Assembly (NCBI GenBank): GCA_035762425.1
Contig: DASTOW010000081.1
Location: 1-25,657, forward strand
Length of the DNA stretch: 25,657 bases
DNA from: AWTP1-13 sp035762425
Lineage (GTDB): Bacteria; Pseudomonadota; Alphaproteobacteria; Rhizobiales; Hyphomicrobiaceae
Direction of reading: 5' to 3'
Shown here: piece by piece, positions 7,604 to 15,576 of the stretch
Position numbering within the stretch: the first letter of the stretch is position 1
Layout of the letters: every line of letters starts with the position of its first letter
Made by a program: the position numbers and the translations under genes
The notes under the pieces: model-generated
Database searches by the model: none
Seen by the model: the letters and a program-made list of their open reading frames with translations, nothing else
What the model was told of the DNA's origin: nothing

Positions 7604-8145
7604 GGCGTGGAGGCTCGGTGCGGATCGCTGCTGGTCATTTCGTACTGCATGATGAGTGAGTCGCCGGTTCGGCCCTGCAGCCGCGTAATGGCCCGATAAC
7701 CGGCCTTCTCATAGGCCCGCACGGCGCGATGATTAACCGGGTCCGGGTCAATGATGATGTGCTTGTAGCCCTGCCGGACCAGGCGCTCGGTGAAGGCGCG
7801 CAGAACGCGGGAGCCGATCCCTTTGCCAAGCTTATCGGGATCGCCGATCGTCAGGTCGACGCCAATGGCGTCGGAGGGCAGTTCGGCAAGCCAGGGATGG
7901 TCGGCAATCCAGGTCTGGTTCTGGTGATGGCCGATGAACCAATACTGGATATAGCCGGCCGGCTCGCCGTCGACCGAGAATATGAAGGGACGCGTGGTGT
8001 CGCGGCCCTCGATCATGTCGCGCACATACCCCAGTTCGACCTCCGGCTCGCCCCACCACTTCGCCACATGCGGCGCCGCCAGCCAGGAGCGCAGCAGCGG
8101 CAGGTCGGCCGCCGACATCGGATCGAACTGATAGGACGCGCTCAT
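7600..8145 (-). CDS. GNAT N-acetyltransferase resembling AAC(6') aminoglycoside acetyltransferases
   Basis: A 181-residue GNAT protein placed between hslV and hslU with 4-bp ATGA overlaps at both ends. From memory of the family it resembles AAC(6')-Ib-type enzymes and other Acetyltransf_8-like proteins: HVAKWWG near residue 26, GEPAGYIQY in the middle, the acetyl-CoA-binding loop LGKGIGSRVLRAF, and IIIDPDPVNHRAVRAYEKAGY near the end. These enzymes transfer acetyl from acetyl-CoA to an amine. The natural substrate here is not known; resemblance does not prove drug resistance, and its position in a protease operon suggests a cellular role. The first and last residues are set by the overlaps with its neighbours. 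I believe the same order occurs in other Hyphomicrobiales but could not check. Confidence 0.88.
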   Translation of the reverse strand: MSASYQFDPMSAADLPLLRSWLAAPHVAKWWGEPEVELGYVRDMIEGRDTTRPFIFSVDGEPAGYIQYWFIGHHQNQTWIADHPWLAELPSDAIGVDLTIGDPDKLGKGIGSRVLRAFTERLVRQGYKHIIIDPDPVNHRAVRAYEKAGYRAITRLQGRTGDSLIMQYEMTSSDPHRASTP

Positions 8146-8702
8146 CTGCTGCTTTCGAGCGCCTCGATGACGACGTGGGTGTTGGTGTAGACGCAGATCT
8201 CGGCGGCAATGCGCATGGCCTTGCGCGCGATTTCCTCGGCCTCGGCCGGCGTATCCAGCAGCGCCTTGGCTGCGGCCAGCGCGAAGTTGCCGCCCGAGCC
8301 GATGCCCATCACGCCGCCGTCCGGCTCCAGCACGTCGCCCGTACCGGTCAACACCAGGGTGGTCGACGTGTCGGCGACGATCATCATCGCCTCCAGCCGG
8401 CGCAGGAAGCGGTCGGTACGCCAGTCCTTGGCCAGCTCCACGCAGGCGCGGGTCAGCTGCCCCGGATACTGCTCCAGCTTGTTTTCGAGCCGCTCAAAAA
8501 GCGTGAAGGCGTCGGCCGTGGCGCCGGCAAAGCCGCCGATTACGTCGCCCTTGCCGAGCGACCTGACCTTCCTGGCATTGGCCTTGATGACGGTTGCGCC
8601 GAGGCTGACCTGCCCGTCGCCGGCGACCACCACCTTGCCGCCCTTGCGGACGGTGAGAATGGTCGTGCCGTGCCAAGTCTGGGATGGAGCTACATCATTC
8701 AT
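8142..8702 (-). CDS. hslV: HslV, peptidase subunit of the HslUV (ClpQY) protease
   Basis: A 186-residue proteasome-beta-like threonine peptidase, the proteolytic core of HslUV. The catalytic N-terminal Thr is expected after removal of a short propeptide: the sequence begins MNDVAPSQTWHG and then TTILTVRKGG, giving Thr13 as the mature N-terminus, as in other alphaproteobacterial HslV. Other family landmarks are GDGQVSLG, GFAGATADAFTLFERLE, RRLEAMMIVAD and GIGSGGNFALAAA. An ATG four codons further upstream (8714) is possible, but the shorter form fits the family better; neither has a strong ribosome site. Its stop overlaps the start of the acetyltransferase gene. It is divergent from hisB. Confidence 0.97.
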   Translation of the reverse strand: MNDVAPSQTWHGTTILTVRKGGKVVVAGDGQVSLGATVIKANARKVRSLGKGDVIGGFAGATADAFTLFERLENKLEQYPGQLTRACVELAKDWRTDRFLRRLEAMMIVADTSTTLVLTGTGDVLEPDGGVMGIGSGGNFALAAAKALLDTPAEAEEIARKAMRIAAEICVYTNTHVVIEALESSR

Positions 8703-8719
8703 GATCGAACCCATTGGGC

Positions 8720-8749
8720 GATGTCGGCGTGAACGCAGCGTAAATCAAG
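8720..8749 (-). promoter_or_regulatory. Weak promoter candidate for the hslV-GNAT-hslU operon
   Basis: On the - strand CTTGAT (8749-8744) is followed 18 bases later by GACATC (8725-8720), close to hslV. The CTTG element fits heat-shock (RpoH) -35 boxes, but the -10 half is poor. Known regulation of hslVU by RpoH motivates the call. Confidence 0.25.
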
Positions 8750-8858
8750 GGGGTCCAATATGGCCCGGGGGCGAAGCATATCCCGACGGGTCACTGGCAT
8801 AGGTGCGTCCGAGCTGATAGACGCTTGGACGCAGCGGTGCAAGCAAGGCGAATTTTCC

Positions 8859-9449
8859 GTGAAGCGGCAGGCAACTATCGATCGCTCCACCAAGGAGACG
8901 AAGATCAAGGCGACCGTCGATCTCGACGGCACTGGCGCCTATGACATCGCCACCGGCGTCGGCTTCCTCGACCACATGCTGGAGCAACTGGCCCGCCACT
9001 CCCTGATCGACATCTCGCTCAAGGCCAAGGGCGACCTGCACATCGATTTCCACCACACCACCGAGGACAGCGGCATCGTGCTCGGCCAGGCGGTGGCCAA
9101 GGCGCTGGGCGACAAGCAGGGCATCACGCGCTACGCCTCCCTGCACCTGCCGATGGACGAGACCCTGACCCGCGTTGCCATCGACGTGTCGGGCCGCCCC
9201 TACCTGATCTGGAAGGTCGCCTTCTCGCAGCCCAAGGTCGGCGAGATGGACACCGAGCTGTTCCGCGAGTGGTTCCAGGCCTTCGCGCAGAACGCCGGCA
9301 TCACGCTGCACATCGAGTGCCTGTACGGCGACAACAACCACCACGTCGCCGAGACCTGCTTCAAGGGCCTCGCCCGCGCTTTGCGCGAGGCCGTCGCCAT
9401 CGACCCTCGCCAGGCCGGCCGCGTCCCATCGACGAAAGGTAGCCTTTGA
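8859..9449 (+). CDS. hisB: Imidazoleglycerol-phosphate dehydratase
   Basis: HisB catalyses the dehydration of imidazole glycerol phosphate to imidazole acetol phosphate in histidine synthesis, in the cytoplasm, with Mn2+ bound by His and Glu clusters. Seen here: FLDHMLEQLARHS, DFHHTTEDSGIVLGQA, HLPMDETLTR and GDNNHHVAETCFKGLARAL, with the usual end PSTKGSL. The GTG at 8859 gives 196 residues beginning MKRQATIDRSTKET, the normal family length and N-terminus. An in-frame ATG at 8760 has a better ribosome site (AAGGGGG, 7 bases) and would add 33 residues, but those codons have many A/T third positions and match nothing in the family. It is a monofunctional HisB. The usual neighbours hisH, hisA and hisF are absent from the window. 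Confidence 0.95.
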   Translation: MKRQATIDRSTKETKIKATVDLDGTGAYDIATGVGFLDHMLEQLARHSLIDISLKAKGDLHIDFHHTTEDSGIVLGQAVAKALGDKQGITRYASLHLPMDETLTRVAIDVSGRPYLIWKVAFSQPKVGEMDTELFREWFQAFAQNAGITLHIECLYGDNNHHVAETCFKGLARALREAVAIDPRQAGRVPSTKGSL

Positions 9450-9613
9450 GCCGCCCGACAGCGTAATCGTCAAACGAAACAATCTCGCAGCCGACGTCGC
9501 AAACCTTGGTCCCCGGGATCGAGGCTGCGGACGGCGCAAAATTCAGGCGTGCTTCTGACGCGACGGCGTGTGCACTTGCGCCTGCTACAACAACCGCCGC
9601 ACACTGCCCCCGC

Positions 9614-10480
9614 ATGCCAAATGACACCTCCCCCGCAACACACGATCCCGCCGCCCTCGTCGATGCGCTGGCGCGCTCAGCCCGCAAGGAACGCACGCCC
9701 TGCGGCGATGGCAGCATGGTGTGGCGCGTATGGGGCACCGGCGAGCCGCTGCTGCTGCTGCACGGCGGCACCGGCTCGTGGACGCACTGGATCAAGACCA
9801 TCCCGGCGCTGTCGCCGCGCTGGCAGCTGTGGGTGCCGGACATCCCGGGGCTCGGCGACTCTGCCATGCCGGCCGAGCCGCGTACGCCTTCGAGCATCGC
9901 CGATGCCATGGTCGCCGGCATCGATCGGCTGTTTGCGGCGGATCAACCGTTGCGTCTCGCAGGCTTCTCCTTCGGCGGACACGTCGCGGGCCTGATCGCG
10001 GCGCGCCGCCCTCACCGTTTCAAGCACCTGATTCTGATCGGCGTCGCCGGCCTCGGTTTGCAGGCCGATCCGCGCGAGCCGTTCGCCAAGACGCGCACCG
10101 GCATGACGGCCGAGCAGGTGGCGGCCGTCTACCGGCAAAACCTCGAAGTGCTGATGTTTGCCGACACAGGCAACATCGATGCCCTCGCCATCCATCTGCA
10201 GATCGAGAACGTGCGCCGCGCCCGCTTCCGCAGCCGCCCCTTTGCTGCGACCGACGAACTGGCCCACGCGCTGGCCGACGTGCCGGCGCCGCTCGCCACG
10301 ATTTGGGGCACGCGCGATACGATTGCCCGCCCATCGCTGGCGGCGCGCCTCAACGTGCTGCGCCGCCATCATCCGGAGCTCAACGTTCGCACCATCGAGG
10401 GCGCCGGCCATTGGGTGATGTACGAGGCAGCCGACCAGTTCAACGCGGCGTTTACCGCCCTGCTCGGCGATATACTCTAG
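9614..10480 (+). CDS. Alpha/beta-fold hydrolase
   Basis: A 288-residue serine hydrolase of the MhpC/BchO-like group. The oxyanion-hole motif LLLHGGTGSW is at about 47-56, the nucleophile elbow GFSFGG carries Ser119, and Asp235 (WGTRDT) and His266 (GAGHWVMYE) complete the triad. A lid region lies between about 140 and 215. I use the ATG at 9614; the frame is open 36 codons further upstream, but that part has poor codon character and matches no known hydrolase N-terminus. No signal peptide is seen, so it is likely cytoplasmic. It is 164 bp downstream of hisB and there is no catabolic cluster nearby, so the substrate (an ester or a C-C bond of a meta-cleavage product are typical) cannot be assigned. 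Confidence 0.88.
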   Translation: MPNDTSPATHDPAALVDALARSARKERTPCGDGSMVWRVWGTGEPLLLLHGGTGSWTHWIKTIPALSPRWQLWVPDIPGLGDSAMPAEPRTPSSIADAMVAGIDRLFAADQPLRLAGFSFGGHVAGLIAARRPHRFKHLILIGVAGLGLQADPREPFAKTRTGMTAEQVAAVYRQNLEVLMFADTGNIDALAIHLQIENVRRARFRSRPFAATDELAHALADVPAPLATIWGTRDTIARPSLAARLNVLRRHHPELNVRTIEGAGHWVMYEAADQFNAAFTALLGDIL

Positions 10481-10481
10481 G

Positions 10482-10496
10482 GCATCCAGAGGATGC
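10482..10496. terminator. Small hairpin between convergent genes
   Basis: GCATCC-AGA-GGATGC is a perfect 6-bp stem with a 3-base loop directly after the hydrolase stop codon, in the 97-bp gap between the convergent hydrolase and zinc-ribbon genes. It could help termination from the left; there is no T-run. Confidence 0.3.
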
Positions 10497-10577
10497 TGAT
10501 CGGCCGCTTTGTGAATGCCGATCTGACCCGAGCCTTGATCCGGCAAACGCCGGAGTTCAACTGCGAGCCACGTAGCG

Positions 10578-10862
10578 TTAGTCCGGTGCCGCCGGCACCA
10601 CCATCCGGCGCGTGCCCTGCATGTCGAGCCACAGACCGGCCGGCGTGCGCACCAGCCGCAGGACGACGCCGTCGCAACCCGTGCAGCGGAAAATGGCGCC
10701 CATCGCACCGCCGTAGACGCGCGCCCCGCCCAGTTCGCCCACCGACCCGCATCCGGCGCAGGTGAAGCGCGCCACGGTCACGTCGAGCGCGAACAGCTCG
10801 CGTAGCAAGCCGGCGGCGGCGTTGCCGTCGAGGCCCGGCAGGTCTCCCGCTTGCAAACTCAT
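10578..10862 (-). CDS. DUF6510-type zinc-ribbon protein
   Basis: A 94-residue soluble protein starting MSLQAGDLPGLDGNAAAG. It has the DUF6510 layout as I recall it: LDGNAxAGxLxExFxxDVT at the start, one CAGCG knuckle, a second CTGCD knuckle about 25 residues later, then LRLVRTPAGLWLDMQG. The four cysteines probably bind one zinc ion. The ATG at 10862 follows a GAGGTG ribosome site at good spacing; an upstream extension to 10928 would run into the neighbouring gene and is rejected. It lies 62 bp downstream of the DUF533 gene and may be cotranscribed with it. The molecular role of the family is unknown. Confidence 0.8.
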   Translation of the reverse strand: MSLQAGDLPGLDGNAAAGLLRELFALDVTVARFTCAGCGSVGELGGARVYGGAMGAIFRCTGCDGVVLRLVRTPAGLWLDMQGTRRMVVPAAPD

Positions 10863-10924
10863 GCTAAGCACCTCGCTAGTGATTGAATGCTGCGAAGGCG
10901 CGCGATTGTCACGTTGGCCTTCAA

Positions 10925-11989
10925 TCAACGAGCGCTACGGGCCGCGACATCGATGTGTTCGGCCAGCGCATCGTCGATGCCGAGCTTCTCGGCCAGCGCC
11001 GTCAGGAACTCGTGCTCCTGGTCGGTGTCGACGTCAACGGCGAGGCGCGCGGCGGTGTAGATTTTTACTCCTTGTTCCGGCGAGGAGCAGGCGTCGGCCA
11101 GCTCATCGACGGTCGCCGGCGTCTCGAACTCGCGGGCGAAGAACTGCCGCGCCTCGGCACTGAGATCGCCTTGGGCAAAGCCGCTCAGGATCTTTTTCTG
11201 CTCGGCGGCATCGACGCGCCCGTCGGCGGCCGCCGCAGCGATCATGGCGCGCAGCAGCAGGGTTGCGTCGTCGTTAGACGTGGCTTTCGCCTCAAAGCCT
11301 GAGCCGTCCGGCGCCGCGAGCAGCGCCTGCGGCGCTCCGGCTTTGGCACCCGTCAGCGGCGGCAATCCCTGCTGGTAATTCTGGTAGGCCTTGTAGGCGA
11401 GGCCGCCGATCAGGGCCAGGCCGCCAAGCTTGATTGCGCTGCCCGCCATCGAGCGCCCGGCGCCGGTGCCGAGGATCAACGCGCCGAGCCCGCCCAGCGC
11501 CGCGCCGGCGCCCAGCTTGTTGTTGGCGATCAGCTCCTTGATCTGCGCCATCAGCTCTTCGGGAGAACGACCGGTGAGTTGACCCGCAGCGTCACGCACG
11601 CGGTCGGAGGCGCCGGTGGCCTCATCGATGCGGCCGGCACCCTCGCGTACACCCGCGGTCGCCTGCCCGAACACCTGGCCGAGGATGTCGGCTATGCCTC
11701 CTGGCTGGGAGGCCTGCGCCTGCAACCTGCCAAGCATGTCGCTCAAGCCTGTGCCACCCTGCTGCTGCAGTTGGCTCAGCAGATCACCGAGCGGGTTGCC
11801 GCTTGCCGATGCTGCGCCTTCCTGCGGCTGCAGATTGGCAGATTGCGTGGAATCGTCGCGACGCGGGGCACCCGCATCGGGCAGGACGGTGCGCAACAGT
11901 TCGTCAAGACCACCACCGGGGGAGGCGCCAGGGTTGTGCTGGGCATTGCCGCGCACCAGCGCATCGAGAATGCTCTTGGGATCGAACAT
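10925..11989 (-). CDS. DUF533/TerB-like membrane-associated protein
   Basis: A 354-residue protein in three parts. Residues 1-155 are low-complexity, rich in Gln, Gly and Ala and predicted flexible. Residues about 156-210 hold two Gly/Ala-rich hydrophobic segments (LGAGAALGGLGALILG and LGGLALIGGLAYKAYQNYQQG). Residues about 238-354 form an acidic helical TerB-like domain (LLLRAMIAAAAADGRVDAAE, VDVDTDQEHEFLTALAEKLG). This matches the DUF533 family (YebE-like), whose members are inner-membrane associated and of unknown function; the TerB fold is linked to tellurite resistance and metal-related stress in other proteins. The ATG at 11989 has an ideal AAGGAG site 7 bases upstream. Confidence 0.88.
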   Translation of the reverse strand: MFDPKSILDALVRGNAQHNPGASPGGGLDELLRTVLPDAGAPRRDDSTQSANLQPQEGAASASGNPLGDLLSQLQQQGGTGLSDMLGRLQAQASQPGGIADILGQVFGQATAGVREGAGRIDEATGASDRVRDAAGQLTGRSPEELMAQIKELIANNKLGAGAALGGLGALILGTGAGRSMAGSAIKLGGLALIGGLAYKAYQNYQQGLPPLTGAKAGAPQALLAAPDGSGFEAKATSNDDATLLLRAMIAAAAADGRVDAAEQKKILSGFAQGDLSAEARQFFAREFETPATVDELADACSSPEQGVKIYTAARLAVDVDTDQEHEFLTALAEKLGIDDALAEHIDVAARSAR

Positions 11990-12462
11990 GGGGATGCTCC
12001 TTGGACTTGAACCCGCTTCCCGTCCCCATGCAGGCCTACCATAGCAGGCCCGCGCGAAGATGGCACCGTTGGCGTAGGCTTACTTTTTTCTTCCACCACC
12101 ACACGAGCGGCAGCAAGGGTGGGTGAGGCGGCCAATCGGCCTATGCAGGGCGCGGCGGTTGCCGGCGACTTGGGCGAGCAGCGCCATGCATGCGACCCAC
12201 ACCATAGCCTACGCCAATCGCAGCGCGACCAGGGGTGTTGCTCATCCTGCAGCCCTGGGCGGAGCCGTATTGGCTTGAGCCCGGCGATCAGATCGAGATC
12301 AAAGCTGATAGTCGTGGTGCCGGGTCGTCGTGCGGGACACCTTGGACTCGAGGTCACAAAGGCAGCCCTGGTTGTCTACGGCTGGGCAGCAAGCACGGCT
12401 CGCAGTCTTCGGGATGGTGTGGAGCCTATCCCCAGTGCACAGGCTTGGTTGATCGAAAGCGA
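11990..12462. other. Intergenic region with a separated 12-bp inverted repeat
   Basis: No supported gene lies in these 473 bases; open frames here are antisense or lack codon bias. TTGGCGTAGGCT (12069-12080) recurs in exact inverse as AGCCTACGCCAA (12206-12217), 125 bases apart. The left part carries the ribosome site and presumably the promoter of the DUF533 gene; the right part is the 3' flank of the RND pump gene. It may also encode an untranslated RNA, but nothing shows that directly. Confidence 0.4.
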
Positions 12463-15400
12463 CTATTCCGCCGCCATCGGCCACTGGCGCGGATCGCCGG
12501 CCTGCGGCTTGGGGGCGGCCGGGTCATCCGTCTCGCCGACGAAGCGCGAGAACAGCCGCCAGGTCAGGCTGCCGATGTCGTCCATCACGGCAAACACCGC
12601 CGGCACGAACACCAGCGACAGCACGGTCGATGACATCAGGCCGCCGATCACGGCGATGGCCATCGGCGCGCGGAACTCGCCGCCCGAACCGGTGCCAAGC
12701 GCCGACGGCAGCATGCCGCCGATCATGGCGATGGTGGTCATGACGATGGGACGGGCGCGCTTGCGGCCGGCATCGACGATGGCCTCGGTGCGCGGCACGC
12801 CGCGGCGCATCTCTTCGACCGCGAAGTCGACCAGCATGATGGCGTTCTTGGTAACGATGCCCATCAGCATCAGGATGCCGATCACCACCGGCAGGCTGAT
12901 GGGCTGCGCGGTGACGGCGAGCGCCACGATGGCACCACCGATCGACAGCGGCAGCGAGAACAGGATGGTGACCGGCTGCAGGAAACTGCCGAACAGCAGC
13001 ACCAGGACGGCGTAGACCATCATGATACCGGCGCCCATCGCCTTGGCGAAACTCTCAAACACCTCTTTCATGATCTCGGCGTCGCCGAACTGCTTGATCT
13101 CGACCCCGGCAGGAAGGTTCTTGGCCGCGGGCTGGGCCAGCACGGCCTCCACGGCGTTGCCGAGCGGCGTCTTGCCGACGAGATCGGCGCCGATCAGGAC
13201 GCGCCGCATGCGGTCATAGCGGTCAATGGCGGTCGGACCCTGGCCGAACTCGAAGCGCGCCACTGCCGACAGCGGCACGGCCGCACCCGATGCGGTCGCA
13301 ACTTTGAGCGACTCAAGCAGGTGCCGGTCGCCGCGGGCGCTCTCCTCAAGTTGCACGCGGATCGGCACCTGGCGCTCGCCGACGTCGAACTTGGCGAGGT
13401 TGGCGCCGATGTCGCCGATGGTGGCGATACGCACCGCCTCCGAGATGGCCTCCGTCGAAACGCCGAGGTCGGCCGCCACATCGGTGATCGGTACCACACG
13501 CAGCTCGGGCCGATCGAGCTCGGCCGTCGAGACCACGTTTACGAGCATCGGGATGCGCTTGGCCTGGCTGGTCAGCTCGGCGGCGACGTGCGTGACGGCG
13601 GCCGCATCGCGTCCCGATGCCACCAGCTGGAATTGCCGCTGGCCGTTGTCCTGCAGGAACCAGAAGCGGATGTCGGGCACGGTGGCGAGGCTACGACTGA
13701 TCTCCTCCTTGACCTTGGCCTGCGAGAGCGCGCGCTTCTCCTTGGGCACCAGGTTGATGACCAGGGTCGCTTTGCGCACCTCGCTACCCGAGCCAAGCAC
13801 GCGTCCGCCGTTGACGAACACGCTTCTGACCTCCGTCCGCTCGCGGATCTGGTTCACAAGCGCATCGGTAAGGGCGCGCGTCTCGTCCATGCGCGAGCCG
13901 GGCGGCAGCTCGATGGCGAGCAGCATGCGGCTGCTGTCCTCAGCCGGCAGGAAGCCTGCAGGCAGTAGATAGAAGCTGCCGACCGAGCCGGCGAAGATCA
14001 GCAGACCCAGCACCACCGCCTTGTATTGATGGCCGACCGACCAGTGCACGACGCGCGTGTAGGCGCGCAGCATGCGCGATTCTTTTTCCTCGTGCCCCGA
14101 CGTGCGCATGAAATAGGCCGCCAGCAGCGGCGTGATGAGACGTGCGACCAAGAGCGAGAACAGCACAGCGAACGCCACCACCAGGCCGAACTGCTTGAAG
14201 TACTGCCCGGCAATGCCGCCCATGAAGCTCACCGGCACGAACACGGCGATGATGGTGAAGGTGATGGCGATCACGGCGAGGCCGATCTCGTCGGCCGCCT
14301 CCAGGGCGGCGCGATAGGCGCTCTTGCCCATGCGCATGTGGCGCACGATGTTCTCGATCTCGACGATGGCGTCGTCGACGAGAATGCCGGTCACGATGGT
14401 GATGGCGAGCAGGCTGACGAGGTTCAGCGAGAAGCCGGCCGCCTCGATTGCCCAGAACGCCGGGACGATCGACAGCGGCAGGGCGATGGAGGCGATCAGC
14501 GTGGCACGCCAGTCGCGCAGGAAGATGAACACGACGGCGATGGCCAGGATGGCGCCTTCGATCAGCGTCGTCATGGTCGAGCGGTAGGCGCCGAGCGTGT
14601 AGGTGACCATCGAGTCGATGAGCTTCAGCTCGACATCCGGATTGGCCTTCTGCAGCTCCTCGATCTTGTGCGCGACATCGACGGCCACCACCGTATCGCT
14701 GGCGCCCTTGGCGCGCGAGATGGCGAAGGCGACCACCGGGGCGCCGTTCAGGGCCGCAAACGTGCGCGGCTCGGCGATGGCATCCGTGACGCTGCCGAGC
14801 TGGTCGAGGCGCACCTTGCGGCCCTTCGGCAGCGTGATCATGGTGGCGGCGAGGTCTTCCACCGTCTGCTTGCCGGCTAGCGTGCGGATGGCCTGCTCGC
14901 GTCCGCCGATCTCGCCGCGACCGCCGGCCAGGTCGACGTTGGTGGCGCGCAGCTGGCGGTTTACGTCGCCGGCGGTAATGCCGAACGCCAGCAGCCTATC
15001 GGGGTCCAGCGCGATGCGGATCTCGCGATCGGCGCCGCCGATGCGCTCGATCTGCGACACGCCCTTCACGCCCTGCAGGGAGCGGATGATGGTGTCGTCG
15101 ACGAACCAGGACAGCTGCTCGTGCGTCATGCCGGGGGCGCGCGCGGCATAGGTCTGGATCGGCAAGCCTTCCACTTCCACGCGCTGCACGATCGGCTCTT
15201 CGATGGTGCGCGGCAGGTCGCTGCGGATGCGCGCAATCGCGTCCTTCACGTCGTTGAGGGCGCGGTCCTGGTTCACCTCCAGGCGGAACTCGATCATGGT
15301 CACGGAGGAGCCCTCCGTGACGGTCGAGGTCTGGTGCTTGACGCCGTTCACGCCGGCAATGGCGTCCTCAATCTTCTTGGTGACCTGCACCTCGAGCTCA

Positions 15401-15576
15401 GAGGGGGCCGCGCCCGACTGATAGACGCGCACCTGGACGATCGGGATGTCGATATTGGGAAAGCGCGTGATCGGCAGCTGCCCGAAGCTGACATAGCCGA
15501 GCGCGATCAGCACCATGAACAGAACGAGCGAGGGCACCGGCTGTCGGATCGACCACGCCGAGATGTTCCAGTTCAT
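12463..15576 (-). CDS. RND-family (HAE1/AcrB-type) multidrug efflux pump
   Basis: A 1037-residue inner-membrane proton/drug antiporter. It begins with a short cytoplasmic stretch (MNWNISAWSIRQPV) and helix 1, followed by the periplasmic porter domain (about 35-335), helices 2-6, a second periplasmic half (about 540-840) and helices 8-12. The proton-relay residues are present: Asp401-Asp402 in helix 4 (GILVDDAIVEIEN) and Lys910 in helix 10 (GIVTKNAIMLVDFA). These, the full length and the adjacent MFP gene support a functional tripartite pump. Substrates cannot be predicted. The ATG overlaps the MFP stop codon (ATGA), so the two are translationally coupled. No outer-membrane channel gene is present, so a TolC-like protein from elsewhere is needed. 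Confidence 0.95.
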   Translation of the reverse strand: MNWNISAWSIRQPVPSLVLFMVLIALGYVSFGQLPITRFPNIDIPIVQVRVYQSGAAPSELEVQVTKKIEDAIAGVNGVKHQTSTVTEGSSVTMIEFRLEVNQDRALNDVKDAIARIRSDLPRTIEEPIVQRVEVEGLPIQTYAARAPGMTHEQLSWFVDDTIIRSLQGVKGVSQIERIGGADREIRIALDPDRLLAFGITAGDVNRQLRATNVDLAGGRGEIGGREQAIRTLAGKQTVEDLAATMITLPKGRKVRLDQLGSVTDAIAEPRTFAALNGAPVVAFAISRAKGASDTVVAVDVAHKIEELQKANPDVELKLIDSMVTYTLGAYRSTMTTLIEGAILAIAVVFIFLRDWRATLIASIALPLSIVPAFWAIEAAGFSLNLVSLLAITIVTGILVDDAIVEIENIVRHMRMGKSAYRAALEAADEIGLAVIAITFTIIAVFVPVSFMGGIAGQYFKQFGLVVAFAVLFSLLVARLITPLLAAYFMRTSGHEEKESRMLRAYTRVVHWSVGHQYKAVVLGLLIFAGSVGSFYLLPAGFLPAEDSSRMLLAIELPPGSRMDETRALTDALVNQIRERTEVRSVFVNGGRVLGSGSEVRKATLVINLVPKEKRALSQAKVKEEISRSLATVPDIRFWFLQDNGQRQFQLVASGRDAAAVTHVAAELTSQAKRIPMLVNVVSTAELDRPELRVVPITDVAADLGVSTEAISEAVRIATIGDIGANLAKFDVGERQVPIRVQLEESARGDRHLLESLKVATASGAAVPLSAVARFEFGQGPTAIDRYDRMRRVLIGADLVGKTPLGNAVEAVLAQPAAKNLPAGVEIKQFGDAEIMKEVFESFAKAMGAGIMMVYAVLVLLFGSFLQPVTILFSLPLSIGGAIVALAVTAQPISLPVVIGILMLMGIVTKNAIMLVDFAVEEMRRGVPRTEAIVDAGRKRARPIVMTTIAMIGGMLPSALGTGSGGEFRAPMAIAVIGGLMSSTVLSLVFVPAVFAVMDDIGSLTWRLFSRFVGETDDPAAPKPQAGDPRQWPMAAE

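Noticed and set aside
8760..8858. Extended N-terminus for HisB from ATG 8760
   Set aside because: The ribosome site is better, but about a third of these codons end in A or T, unlike the gene body, and the extension matches no HisB N-terminus.
12119..13015. A 298-codon + strand frame opposite the end of the RND pump gene
   Set aside because: It is antisense to the strongly supported pump gene; its Ser/Met/Ala-rich product has no recognisable domain.
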